In this document: positions 9,420 through 20,260 of the stretch, one piece after another
Layout of the letters: every line of letters begins with the position of its first letter
How positions within the stretch are numbered: the first letter of the stretch is position 1
NCBI GenBank assembly: GCA_022495995.1
Contig: JAFEMH010001296.1
Span: 248,001 to 312,000 of the forward strand
Direction of reading: 5' to 3'
DNA length: 64,000 nt
DNA from: Adenophora triphylla var. japonica
Taxonomy: Eukaryota > Streptophyta > Magnoliopsida > Asterales > Campanulaceae
Position numbers and translations under genes: made by a program
Notes under the pieces: model-generated
What the model was told of the DNA's origin: nothing
Database searches by the model: none
Seen by the model: only the letters and a program-made list of their open reading frames with translations

Positions 9420-11783
9420 ATGTTGGATTGTTTCAAATGTTCCCTTTCATGTCTTATAATATTTTCTAATGGTGTAAAATGGAGAAACGAAACATCGAGC
9501 ATCAAGATGTTGTGCATGACAACATGCAAGAAAATGAGAACAGAGCATGTGATAGGCAACTCATTTACCACATGTACAGATACGCTCATTAAATCGAACA
9601 ATTTGGATATTTCCACCTTTATCACCCTAACGTGCGGTTGTCACTTGATACACCCACATCTAATTATTGTTGAACCTCCTTACCTGATGTGTCATACCTT
9701 TCTCGTTATTCTTCAAGTATCGGTAATGGACTTTCTGACTGAATTGGTGTAGGGGAGTAATGTTAGGGTTATCAGGATTACCTCCTAAGGCATTAAGTGA
9801 AAATTCATGTCTTACTTGAAAGTACTCCACACAACGGTAGAAGACAGTTTCAACAATTGCTGTGATTGACATCCCACGAGCTTCCATCATGACACCATTG
9901 AAAACCTCAGACATGATAGTAGTAGTAATGCCATATCTGTAAGCACCATCGTGTGCCAATATCCATTTTCTGGCATCTAAATTCAGAAACCATGCAATTG
10001 CCTCGAGGTTAATTGAACGGATATTCTCTAAGGTAGATTTCAATTTTCTATCTTGACTTGCTCTACCCGCTCTCCAAAATAGATACTTCAAACCTTCCCC
10101 TCTATGCTTATCCAAAAAATTTGCTCGCATATTTCTGAAACAATATCGATGATGCACATTTGACCACCACGTATCTTCCGCTATAGTCTTAAAAATGTCA
10201 TGTTGACGGTCAGATATCAAGCATACTTTACGACTCTTTATAATATGTCTGCAAAGAAGATATAAGAACCAACGCCAGTTCGTCCAGTCCTCTTTTTCAA
10301 CAACAGCAAATGAAAGAGGGAGTATACTGTCTTGGGCATCAACACCCATAGAAATCAATATTTTCCCTTTATATGTGCCATGGACGAATGTTCCATCACC
10401 ATAAATGACAGGCCGACAATGAGAGAAAACTCAATGCAAGGACCAAATGCCCAGAACACCGGTTGAAACACGTGTAATTCACCGACAAGAGGAGGGGGAT
10501 GAGTATACTCAACAATTATTCTGGGGTTGTATTTTTTGGATTGCTGATAGGACACGGGATAACCTTATATAAGATTCCTCTCAATCTCCAAAAACCTCTG
10601 TAATGCCCTTCTGCTTTTCACACCATGCCTTCTTATACGTAATTTCCTTTCCAAACATACCACTGATGTGTGCAATAATAACTCCAACCTTGACATCTGA
10701 ATCGGCCTTAATAAGACTAACTAATTGTCGACCAATAAACTTCGCATCTAGGTTGGGGTGATCTCGACTTTCTCCAGAATATAAGCAGCAATGAGGAGCC
10801 TTATACTTGGTCACTTCCAAATATCCAAACTTTCTCCTAATCACACGAACATAAAAATTGCAGAATTTTTTTTCAATAGATATTCAATTACCCATGTGTG
10901 AGTTGTGCTCTTTCTTACCCTGAACTAGTGATTGGTGCGAATATGATACCTTTTTATATCAAATTGCGCATCGTTCTTGCTAGAAAAGCGTATCCCTTTA
11001 GCAATTTCATGTTTCTCCGGATCCCAAACTAGAAAACTAGGTGCATTATGGTAATCAATGAAGCCTTCTTCTTGTCGAGCAGAACAACCAATATTACTGT
11101 AAAAAGGATAATCTATTCTCTTATACCTTCGATTTTCCGGCGCTTCATAATGAACTAAATGTATTTCCACCACATCATCAATCGACCCATTATCACCCTC
11201 TCCCAAATCGACATCAGAATCACTACTACTCTCCTGATATTCATCATCATAATCGTCTAGCATTGCATCTACATCAGTGTCTTGTTTTTTTTCTTCTTCA
11301 TAATCTACATCATCTTCAGAATTATCGTCATTAATAATATCATTTTGGCATGCCCCATCATCATAATTTGGTGTTTGGGTTGATACAAGGTTACAACTTG
11401 GTGAATACCCATAAATGGTCTCTGTGTGCAGTGTTTTAAACTCTGAATAACGTTGATTTTCAATCAATTTTACAACCGCATCCCCCAAATTTAGCTAAAT
11501 CATCGAACATTATATCTATACACGCATTATCTTCAATACGGAAAGAAAAATACTCACCAATCCCACTATCAAAAGTATGAGAACATCTATAAATGACTTC
11601 CAAATCATATTGTGACCGATCTAAGCCCGCCTTTTTATATAATTCATCAATCAACTCATTGTATCTCCATCGACAATTAGCACTAATTGCACATTTTGGC
11701 CCTTATTGAAAATGAGTACCATCAAATGGTTGTTTATCATCATCTCCCCAATAGCACATGAAAATGATTGAACCCCCGTTCAT
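9420..11783 (-). pseudogene. MuDR-type MULE transposase, frameshifted
   Basis: On the minus strand a start at 11783 opens MNGGSIIFMCYWGDDDKQPF. An acidic linker follows (long Asp/Glu run at about 11350-11170), then the N-terminal DNA-binding region (GIRFSSKNDAQFDIKRYHIR ... VTKYKAPHCCLYSGE). The DDE core shows YGDGTFVHGTYKGK split by a frameshift near 10430, then SMGVDAQDSILPLSFAVVE and LISDRQHDIFKTI (second Asp). After a stop at about 9660 a SWIM-type zinc finger is legible in another frame at about 9590-9440 (CGK..AYHMLCSHFLACC ... FYTIRKYY). Stops and shifts at about 11700, 11460, 10900, 10570 and 9660 make it non-functional. The domain order DBD, DDE, SWIM is that of MuDR-A proteins. The flanking TIRs show this copy was once autonomous-type. 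Confidence 0.85.
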
Positions 11784-12073
11784 CTTTAACTCTGCATTAC
11801 GAAATTATAGTGTTACAACCTAAATAACAAAACTCTAACATGTATATATATATAATATAATAAAACACAGTTAAAAACTTAAATTTTATATCTAAACACA
11901 AGTGAAAAAAAATGATTAATATGATGTTAATTTACATTGATTATTGATCTTCAACGATTCTAACGAAATTAAAAGATTTGAATATTTACGTTTTTTATAG
12001 TAAGTATGTGCGTATATGGGAATGAGAATGAATCTAGAGCTGAAAACCTTATACTCTGTAAACTGGCCTTTCT

Positions 12074-12261
12074 AAACTCGCTACACCATGTAGCGAGTTC
12101 ACTGTTGTACGCGTGAACTCGCTACACGGTGTAGCGAGTTCTGCTTTTTCAATCACAGTTTATTAATTCAAACGTTTAAATCCTAATTTAACTAAACTCG
12201 CTACATAATGTAGCGAGTTTCAACGGTAACATGTTGAACTCGCTACACTGTAGCGAGTTCT
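12074..12261. repeat. four AACTCGCTACA...TGTAGCGAGTT palindromes, right MULE TIR
   Basis: Units at 12074-12099, 12115-12141, 12194-12220 and 12236-12261, better preserved than those of the left TIR. Spacing between units differs between the two ends. Confidence 0.85.
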
Positions 12262-12555
12262 AAAAAATTGATCATTTTGAAAAATAGTTTCAAATATGAC
12301 TTATTTTGTGTTTTATATTTTTAAAATGAAATTATTTGAGAAAAAAAATCTCAATTTAAATTACTTTTTCAGCCCTAATTACTCCCTCCAATAATTTGAC
12401 CGTAGGGCCTCCGAGAGATAAGTTAGGTTAAATCGCCGACAGCCTATCAATTCAGTAATAAACTCCCGCCGGCAATTCCATTCGACCTAACCACTATATC
12501 CAATTCCATCCTCTTCCCGGCGCCGATACCAACTAGTTACAATTCGTCATTTCCC

Positions 12556-12578
12556 CTCTCTCTCTCTCTCTCTCTCTC
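12556..12578 (+). promoter_or_regulatory. CT-rich promoter tract
   Basis: Run of about eleven CT repeats just upstream of the TATA box of the TRM9-like gene. Pyrimidine patches of this sort are common in plant core promoters; also a microsatellite. Confidence 0.5.
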
Positions 12579-12594
12579 ATTTCTCACGGTCATG

Positions 12595-12603
12595 TATAAA
12601 TAG
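12595..12603 (+). promoter_or_regulatory. TATA box (TATAAATAG) of the TRM9-like gene
   Basis: Canonical plant TATA word about 107 bases before the chosen start codon, predicting transcription start near 12625-12635. Two short upstream ORFs fall in the resulting leader: ATG at 12653 (Met-His-His-stop) and ATG at 12692 (six codons, overlapping the main start, stop at 12710-12712). Confidence 0.6.
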
Positions 12604-12701
12604 AACTTACTAATTGAAACCCTAGTTCTATTACCTGCTTCTGTTTTCCGTTATGCATCATTGACTATCTTTTTATCCTTAGTTCTTTGCTATGATTTCT
12701 G

Positions 12702-15700
12702 ATGCTAGTTGATGCTTCCCGAGGAAGGATTTGTGTTGGTAGAGCTTTTCGATTCAATTTAATAACTGGTTTATGCTATAGATCTTGTTACTCCCCGATT
12801 TCCATTACTATGAATAATTTGAAACTCAAATCGATTAGAACCTCTACTTTGTCCCCCTCTGCTTCATTGGACTCCCAGGAAAAAGAAAAATCTCTGTGTG
12901 ATTCGTGTGTTCAGTCCACTCCGGAGATCGAAAAGAAGTATGTGCATCGGGTTTATGATGCAATTGCTCCCCATTTCAGCGCTACCCGGTATGCCAAGTG
13001 GCCTAAAGTTGCTACCTTTTTGAATTCTTTGCCTTTGGGTTCTGTTATATTGGATGCAGGGTGTGGTAATGGGAAGTACTTGGGATTGAATCCTGATTGT
13101 TTCTTTATTGGGTGTGATATAAGTGCACCGCTTATTAATATTTGTGCGGATAGAGGGAATGAGGTGCTGGTTGCTGATGCTGTTAATCTTCCTTATCGGA
13201 ACGGTTATGGTGATGCAGCTATCTCTATTGCGGTTTTGCATCACTTGAGCACAGAGTATAGGAGGAAAAAAGCTATTGAGGAGTTAGTTCGAGTTGTGAA
13301 AAAGGGTGGCCTTGTTTTGATAACTGTTTGGGCTGTTGAACAAGAGGATAGATCATTGCTTAACAAATGGACCCCACTTACGAAGAAGTATGTAACCGAG
13401 TGGGTAGGACCTGGTAGCCCCCGAGGTAGCCCCCGTGGTAGCCCCCGATTTCGGAGCCCTTCACGTGTTTCCCTAGAAAGTATTCCAGAGACTCATGAAA
13501 AGGAGCACCTTGATGATTCTGCTGCTACATATTCTAGTCAAAAATTGCAGGAAATGTCTCTAGGCAAAGATGATCTAGTGGCTAATGGTAATAGATATGA
13601 TGCTGATAATCAGCAGGAATATTTTGTCCCTTGGCATTTGCCTTGCCATCGCGCTGAAGTAAGTGGGTCATCTGCTGGTGCTGTTGAAAGTGGTCTGGCT
13701 AGAAAAGATGATAAGAAGGGTACGATTGTGTACGACAGATACTACCATGTGTTTGGCGAAGGCGAGCTTGAAAGGTAATGTGGGTGTGTGCGTGTTTTTC
13801 TTCCCTTGGCTGTTTTTGTTTTAAAGCATTTGCTCAAAATGTGACCGACTGCTATTTGAAAATGAAGTCAGTTCTCATATCATTTGCATCTGATGTATGT
13901 ATATATAGCTAACCGAGTTACTTGTATTCAGTTGTTAGTATTTCTGATAAGTCTTATTTGGTCGATATATCACATTTTCCTAAATATGGAGTACATTATT
14001 ATATCTTAGTCGAAGTTTCTTTTTTTGCTGGAAAGGCATCGAGAACTATTTCATTTAGTTTTTTTTATTATTATTACTATTATTGATTCAGTATAGGCAT
14101 TGCAACATATACTCTCTGCTCCCTCAATCCCTGGGTATTACTGAAAAATGCATTAGTTTTGAGAAAACAAGCATAGTGAGTTGGGATGTAGAGAAACATG
14201 GGTTTCAATTGCCTGTTTTTCCTACATTGAGATCACTTCTTAAAATGTTCTGCCTAATGAATTTGATAGCAGGTTGAAACAAAGAGCTACAGCCCTTGAA
14301 TGTGTCAAAAAACAGAAGTCATTTAATATAAGGATTTTGTGTGCCTGTTGGTGGCTCTCAAGAAAGAGAATTTAATCTGTGTGCAAGTTGTAGTGAAATG
14401 TACCTAAAAGTGTAAATATATATAACCGCTATTTCCTTTACTGCTATGTATTGTAATAACCATATAAGTACGCGCTTTGAGAATAATACCCTTTCTTGTT
14501 TTTTATTACCCTAGAAAAGGGAAAAAATAAAAGATAAATAAAATCTGTTGCATGTTGACAGTCAAAGATGGTCATTGCATGATAGTGATTAAGTGAATTC
14601 CCTGTTGTTGCATCTTAGCTGGATATTCTCCTGGTGCTGAAAGGATCTGGATATGTTGTCCGAGAGCCAAAATACAGGATTTCAGCTTTTAAGTAACGTG
14701 GTCTTTGGATTGCTCATTTGAACCATAAGTAAAAAAGGAAAATCTCCACTTCAGTTGCAATTGATTAACAAAGTGGAGGCAAAGTGTCTGCTCAAATGAT
14801 CCTTCACTATAAGGGACTCCTGGTCACAAAGAGAAATCAACTTTGCCGTTTATTGTATCAGTCATCTTAATTAGTATTGGACATACATCTGATGGTGAGT
14901 GAAATGCACAAGTTTTATGTTCTTAATGTAGGATTTGCTGAATTAACTGTTCATCATTTTACTTATGTGTAGTGGAGTCAACTTAAAATAATGAGAATAT
15001 TGCTTGCAACTCTATCATTTAGGTGCTGAGTATGAGTATTTTAGCTTAGAATGTGAAATAGGAACTTTGTTGGCAGAAGAAGTTGTGAGTTAGGGAGAGG
15101 GGGGGGGGGCAAGTGCGGATTTATTGGCTTTGTCTTGTTTTCTGAAGAATTGGGATTTAAGCAATTATGCTGGATACTTTGCCAATTTGGCTTCTTGTTA
15201 CAACTATGTTGGTGTTGGATGTGATGTTTTATACCTTACATGGCCTAGTAAAGGGGGGCTGGTTGACCCCCTTTATTTTGCGCTCTCCCTCTGTCCCAAA
15301 TGAATGTCTAGAAAATATCAAATTTGCTCTTGACCAAGAGAAAAAGTTTTGGATATTCATTTTGGGACGGAGGGAGTAAAACCATATTTTAGTACCTTTA
15401 AAATTCAGGCCAAAATACATTTACCCCCTCAAGTATACTACCAATCCCACTTTGCACCCCCATTTGAAAAATCGGTATGTTTGGTACCTAATGTTTAAAT
15501 CTATCCCCCAAGCCTCCTTTGCGCCGCTGGGATGAACGGTTAACATTGAAGAAAAGGGTTGGCCAGTCGGAGGTGGGGATGGGGTTACGTGATTTAGATC
15601 TGGGAGGTTTTAATTTTTTTTTTATATTTTCTTTCTATAGACTGACCAAGATGATATACCATGGTGTATCTTAGTTGTAGATGATATTGTGCTGATTGAT

Positions 15701-17348
15701 GAGACAAAAGAGGGTGTTGAAAGTAAATTGTAGTTGTGGAGACACACTTTGAAATCTCGAGGTTTTAGAGTGAGTAGAAGCAAGACTAAATATTTGGAGT
15801 GTAAGTTTAGGAGAGTTGGAAAGAGTTGGAAGCAGGGAGCCAGGGGTGATCACGTTCGATGGAAAGATTGTCTAAGCTTTTTGAGTTTTTTCGCTATCTT
15901 TGATCTATTATCCAAAAGGATGAAAAATTAGATGGAGATGTGGCTCATATGATTAAAGCAGGTTGGTTGAAGTGGAGCAGTGCCACAGGGTTTTTATATG
16001 ATCCCGGCATGCCCCATATATTAAAGGGAAAATTCTACCGCACGGCAATTAGATCGACACTGCTTTATAACACTAAATGTTGGGCCGTGAAACAGTGTCA
16101 CGTTCAAAAGATGAATGTAGCGAATATGCGTATGCTACGATGTGTGGGCATATAAGGAATGATCGAGTGAGGAATGAGGTGATCAGTGGTACTAAAGTAG
16201 GAGTTGCGCCCATTGAGTTTACTTGGATTGTATGAAAATATGGAGTTGAAAAGGCCGGAGTGGAGGGCAAAAATTCATGTGGGTGAAGGGGGTTGATGTT
16301 TTTTTTTATCTATTATATATTTATTCTTTTATTATCACTCTTTTATTTTTTATTTTTTTTTTCACGACGATATATAAGGATTCAATTAGCCGACTCCAAA
16401 TTATTTTTGGACTAAGGCTTTGTTGTTGTTGTTGTACGTTAGGGCAAGGGTGCAATGTGGGATAATTTAAACATTAGGTACCAAACAGATCGACTTTTTA
16501 AGCATTGGTGCAAAGTGGGATTGGTTGTATACTTGAGGGGGGTGAACATATGTTGGCCTAAAATTTAAGAAAGTGACATTTACTTCTAAAACTAACAAGC
16601 CTATCATTTTTTTACCCCTTTGTTTTTCAATTGCAATGTTTTATACTTTGACCATCATTTGAGTCGTATTCATATAAATTAGGTAACTCTCCATCCTTAA
16701 TATTATCTTGACCCCATCCCTACGAAATCCTGCTTTGCCACTAGGCAGCAGAAGATAGAGTGATGTGAGGGGCAATGCAACCTGATTCTCATTGGTTTGT
16801 CAGATGTGTCCTATAAGATATGTGAAGGAATTAGGATTTATCTTAATTACTTGTCCAAAAAATTATAAAAAGAAAGTGGAGGCACTAATTAGGTGCAATA
16901 TGAAGTGGTTTACGGGTTGTTCTGCTATGAATAGCGGTTAGGGGCTTTTGACTCTTGAGTTGAACTTGAATGCTTCATGATATCAATCGTAAAGAGAAGT
17001 TGATTCATGAATTTGTTTTGACTTTGAACTTTATGGTTTGCTTAATTCAAAGGATCGTAAGGAGCAAATAGAACACTGGAAGAAGGATACGGGTTGTGCA
17101 ATATTTGCATGATTCTGTAGGGTTTTCAGATGGATGCATCACATGATTCAAATAAAAGGCTTTAAAGCTCTTGACTTTCTTTTAGTTAACATTACGATAT
17201 TCAAATTTTATGTATCATCTCTTTAGAGAATCACTCTAACAAGGTGATCCCTCTTTCCAGGTTGGTGTCTGGCATGGAGAATGCGGTTGTTGTTGTTGAT
17301 AAATTTTATGACAAATCAAACTGGTGCATTATTCTTGAAAAAACATAA
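12702..17348 (+). CDS. TRM9: TRM9-type tRNA wobble-uridine (cm5U34) methyltransferase
   Basis: Exon 1 is 12702-13774 and exon 2 is 17261-17348, splicing AG|G across GTAATG...CTTTCCAG; the product is 386 residues. The SAM-dependent methyltransferase core has motif [14 protein letters not shown] (residues about 116-128), the acidic motif GCDIS (137-141), VADAVNLPY (157-165) and the post-motif IAVLHHLST (176-184). These, with [17 protein letters not shown] before the core and the C-terminal [15 protein letters not shown], are those of TRM9/ALKBH8-family enzymes that methylate carboxymethyluridine at tRNA position 34, normally with TRM112. Residues 238-250 carry a GSPR triplicate in the variable linker. 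Residues 1-60 are rich in Arg/Ser and poor in acids, so an organelle-targeting leader or a later start (Met37 at 12810) is possible. Appears intact. Symbol given by family resemblance. Confidence 0.88.
15285..15376. mobile_element. short Stowaway-like MITE (92 bp)
   Basis: Ends CTCCCTCTGTCCCAAATGAA and (inverted) CTCCCTCCGTCCCAAAATGA enclose about 50 bases; TA follows on the right, while the left TA is mutated. Confidence 0.65.
15407..16559. mobile_element. MITE with about 110-bp inverted ends, split by a LINE
   Basis: The left arm AGGCCAAAATACATTTACCC ... CCCACTTTGCACC ... GGTACCTAATGTTTAAA (15407-15510) is repeated inverted at 16450-16559 (AAACATTAGGTACC ... GTGCAAAGTGGGAT ... TTGGCCT). 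The inner region is mostly a LINE fragment. No clear target duplication. A related element with the same CCCACTTTGCA words lies at 17758-18100. Confidence 0.65.
15641..16435 (+). mobile_element. 5'-truncated RTE-type LINE
   Basis: Decayed reverse-transcriptase fragments: [17 protein letters not shown] (the catalytic A/F-DD appears as VDD), then [60 protein letters not shown] and [16 protein letters not shown]. The 3' end reads CCGACTCCAAATTATTTTTG then ACTAAGGCTTTG and finishes in a (TTG)n tail at 16421-16435, the recognisable terminus of plant RTE-like LINEs. Several stops and shifts break the frame. Confidence 0.8.
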
Positions 17349-17757
17349 TGAGATACCCGGCTGCTGCCATATTGGAAGACATATATGCAGTGCAACGATT
17401 GTGGTTCTTGGTAGCTGTGGCATGCAACGGAAAAGCCTCTTGAGACATTTATCTAGGCAAGAACAGCTTCTTTTGTATTTTATTTTTGGGCTTTGGTCTC
17501 ATTTATGTATAACGGACAATCCTGGAAATATTTTGTTGTTGTTTGGAATATGTACTTTATAACTCAATTGTGAATTAGATGTTTTTCTTGGAGGGGATTT
17601 TATTTTGAGATATTTGTATCCATCAATAACAATTTTTTAAATAACATAACATCTTGTCAAAGTTCAATCAATAAATTGACTATGAAAGTCAAATTGACTA
17701 TGAAAGTCATGATATTTATTTTGGGACGGATGAGTTGTAATTTGCATAAGTTCCAAA
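17349..17757 (+). other. 3' flank of the TRM9-like gene
   Basis: Probable 3' UTR and flank. A degraded Stowaway right arm (ATATTTATTTTGGGACGGATGA) is visible at about 17710-17733. No clear polyadenylation signal. Confidence 0.4.
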
Positions 17758-18100
17758 TTGCATTTTAGTTGTTTATCCCCCCAACCCCAAAATATCTACG
17801 CAATCCCACTTTGCATCTCAAACCAAATTTTGTCCCTGAATAACCATCTAATTTGCCTTTAGTCTCACTTTGACCCATCACCACTAACGGCGTTAGAAAT
17901 TTAACAAAATTTGGTAATGTGCATGTCATGTGAAGGAGCTTTTTTCAATTTTTCTAAAAAAAGAAGGATATTAATGTCTAACACAGTCACGAGTTAAAGT
18001 GGGACTAAAAACAAATTAAAATGTTACTTTGAGACAAATTCAATTTGGGATACAAAGTGGAATTGTCGAGATACTTTGGGAGATAACTTATTTTGGCCTT
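17758..18100. mobile_element. MITE related to the one in the TRM9-like intron
   Basis: Left arm (TTTAGTTGTTTATCCCCCCA ... CAATCCCACTTTGCATC) and right arm (inverted: GGCCAAAATAAGTTATCTCC ... AATTCCACTTTGTATCC) pair over about 70 bases. Length about 340 bp. Shares the words GGCCAAAATA and CCCACTTTGCA with the element at 15407-16559. Confidence 0.55.
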
Positions 18101-18139
18101 TTAATTATTTGGCCACCAAGGTTTTTCCCTTTTCGGACC

Positions 18140-18420
18140 TATTTGAATGTAGCAGACAACAGCGGGGGCCTTGTACTAATTCAGCCGCGTAGGCCTTCCA
18201 TAAATAATTGAAATTCCATTTTTTGGTGGAATATTCATGTGGTAGTCTCTCAGATTTTGCCCGTGTGATACACGGTTCCTCCGTAACCGGTCATTCATAT
18301 TATCATCAATCTAGCTACTTTCGATTTAGAAGTGCCGTAGGTCCTTGTACTACTTCAGTGCCGTAGGATCTTGTACTACTTTAGTATCGTAGCGCCTTAT
18401 ACTAATTCAGCCCCGTAAAT
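18140..18420. repeat. imperfect short tandem repeat, GCCGTAGG.CCTTGTACTA type
   Basis: Units of about 27-28 bases resembling GTGCCGTAGG(T/A)CTTGTACTACTTCA recur at about 18333-18415, with another copy near 18164-18195 (CCTTGTACTAATTCAGCCGCGTAGG). Confidence 0.55.
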
Positions 18421-18990
18421 TATGATGTAAAATCGGGTCCAAAAATGTATAAAATTGACCAACATCGTCATTAACGTAGAATGCCAGTTTATCCGATAGT
18501 CAAACATGACCGGTTGGCTATGGTCAACGGCTGGTCTAGCCAAAAAGACTGAAAATAATGGTATTCATTAACGCGTTACAAAAATTCTTGCTTTTTAATC
18601 AAGGAATTAAGAGATGAAGTATTTTATTTTCTAAATAAAAGTCAAAAAAATACCATATAAAGTCTTCCCTTGTTGCCCACGCCAAACCAAAAATAAAGAG
18701 GGACATTCTAACTTGACTCGCATTTTTTCCAATTAAGCTCTTGCTTCGAGAATTTCGAACTGTAGTAGCATTTTTTGTTTCAACGATTCAGCGAAATGAA
18801 AATCAGATAACAAATATAAAAGACAAAATAATGTTTTCAGTGCTATGTAAAAACACTAAAATTTTTAGTAGTCCAAAAAAACGATTTTATATAGCTCTGA
18901 AAATATTTTACATTGTGTTTAGCATTTTTGCATTTGTTGTCTAATTTATAATTCGCTGGAATGTTGGAATAAAAAAGCTAACCATGAAAA
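18421..18990. other. unannotated AT-rich stretch
   Basis: Upstream region of the small gene at 19143. No convincing coding or repeat structure seen. Confidence 0.4.
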
Positions 18991-19041
18991 AGTAAAATCA
19001 AGATATATACATTCGTCATGCATTACGTTACATACAAATCC

Positions 19042-19057
19042 TATATATATATATATA
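19042..19057 (+). promoter_or_regulatory. TATA box region of the small gene
   Basis: TATATATATATATATA about 90 bases before the ATG at 19143, followed by a leader with an ATC run and a poly-A run (19094-19112). Confidence 0.5.
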
Positions 19058-19142
19058 GCCCACAACTCCAAACTTAATTTATCATCATCATCAAAAAAAA
19101 AAAAAAAAAAAATTGATAATAATTTGAAGATTTAATTTAATA

Positions 19143-19361
19143 ATGTCGATGGCTACTGCTGGTTTTGCGGAAGCTTACGTAATGAGAAAGATGATGAGAA
19201 TGGAAAACAAAAGCGCAGCCGCCAATGGGTCCAAAAATGATGATACCAGAGAAGGAAAAAAGAGTTTTCCGGCAGCTTCCTCCTGTGGCCATGGCTACTT
19301 TTCTAGCTTGTTCAAGAAGATTCATCCTGCCGCAGCACCTCCTTCCGCCGGTAGCTCATAG
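19143..19361 (+). CDS. small 72-residue plant protein of unknown function
   Basis: Single-exon frame beginning MSMATAGFAEAYVMRKMMRM and ending in TAG at 19359-19361. The N-terminal F.EAYVMRK..M.RME block and the C-terminal F..LFKKIHPA block resemble a family of small, basic plant proteins I recall as uncharacterised and often stress- or wound-responsive. I cannot assign a function. The middle is low-complexity (Ala, Ser, Lys, Asp). There is no signal peptide or membrane span; a cytosolic or nuclear location is plausible by inference. A TATA tract and an A-rich leader upstream favour a real gene. A 9.8-kb gypsy element starts 132 bases after the stop codon, so the native 3' UTR may be cut short. 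Confidence 0.6.
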   Translation: MSMATAGFAEAYVMRKMMRMENKSAAANGSKNDDTREGKKSFPAASSCGHGYFSSLFKKIHPAAAPPSAGSS

Positions 19362-19493
19362 GGATAGAACTCGTTTATTAATTTAATTTATTATTACAAT
19401 TACTACTATAGAACACCAAAATTGGTCGTACAAGCTATCAAAATGGTTTGATTAATGTGTACTTAAGGATTATGAATTTGTTTGATACCTTGT

Positions 19494-20074
19494 TGTTTTG
19501 GTCAAATTTCAACAATTATATTTTTATGATGGAAAAAGTGACTAAAGTGATATGAATCTAGGTACAATGACTATCAAGTTGAATAGAAATGGACACAAGA
19601 CATTTGTTGACTAGGGAAAGCCCTTGAACAACTTGTTCGCCGGCACAAAACCCCGGGAGGATGTGGCTCCTGCCTTGACCGAAAGTTTACTAAGAATTTT
19701 CTTAAGATTACAATGATAAGAGCGTATGAAAAGGGAGCTTAGGCTAGTGTAGTGCGTGTGTGAATTTACAGTGTATGTCCCCTTTTTATACCTCAAGAAT
19801 AAAACTAAATAACAATGAGGGCCTACAAACTCGGAATTGAGGTTTATCCTTGGAGATTTATCCGCACTCATCCGTTGGGAAAGAGATAGTCGTTGGCTTC
19901 TTTGAAGAAACGTGGTTGAAGCTGGTCTTTGGCACGTTTCACATAAAATAGGAAAAGCGTTATGCGTCCCAACCTGTAAAACCAAGTTGTAAACGGAAAC
20001 AACCACGAGTTGTTAGTACCAAGTTGTTTAGGCGTAAGTTGCAAACATGTTGATTGAAAATGTAGGGCCCAACA
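19494..20074 (-). repeat. 3' LTR of the Tat element (581 bp)
   Basis: Same sequence as 28748-29325 with a small number of substitutions and small indels. The polypurine tract, read on the minus strand as TTTGGGGGCAAT, abuts it at about 20075-20087. Confidence 0.9.
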
Positions 20075-20260
20075 ATTGCCCCCAAACTTTTTGAATTTAA
20101 AAAGAAGAATAGAAAGAGACAAAAAGAATTCAAAAGGTTTGCCCAAGAAATAAGAAAGGAACGACGGTTTAAAAAAGAGACGCGATGGGACGGTTTTCAG
20201 GTAGTTTCTCGAGGCAAAAAGGTGTTTTTGTTTTAAAAGGTCTCAACCACTTTCAACCTC

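Larger units (their letters stand above)
9127..12362 (-). mobile_element. Mutator-like element (MULE) with long palindrome-rich TIRs
   Basis: About 270-300-bp terminal inverted repeats: left 9127-9410, right about 12066-12362. The outer parts pair as AATTTAAAGATTTTTTTCTT against AATTTAAATTGAGATTTTTT, and further in TTTCAAAATGA(C/T)CAA.TTTTTAG pairs with its complement. A MuDR-type transposase pseudogene lies between on the minus strand. I could not identify a 9-bp target duplication. The right end stops about 230 bases before the TATA box of the TRM9-like gene. Confidence 0.8.
13775..17260 (+). other. intron of the TRM9-like gene
   Basis: 3486-base GT-AG intron. 13775-15280 shows no element I can name, apart from a poly-G run near 15101-15110. 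After that come a Stowaway, a MITE split by a LINE tail, and about 700 bases of unassigned sequence (16560-17260). Confidence 0.75.

Noticed and set aside
9224..12261. Regularly repeated AACTCGCTACA palindromes resembling a CRISPR array
   Set aside because: They sit in the two inverted ends of a MULE, spacing is irregular, spacers are not unique units, and the window is plant nuclear DNA.
12864..13244. 126-residue antisense open frame in the TRM9-like exon
   Set aside because: Shadow of the conserved methyltransferase coding frame on the plus strand.
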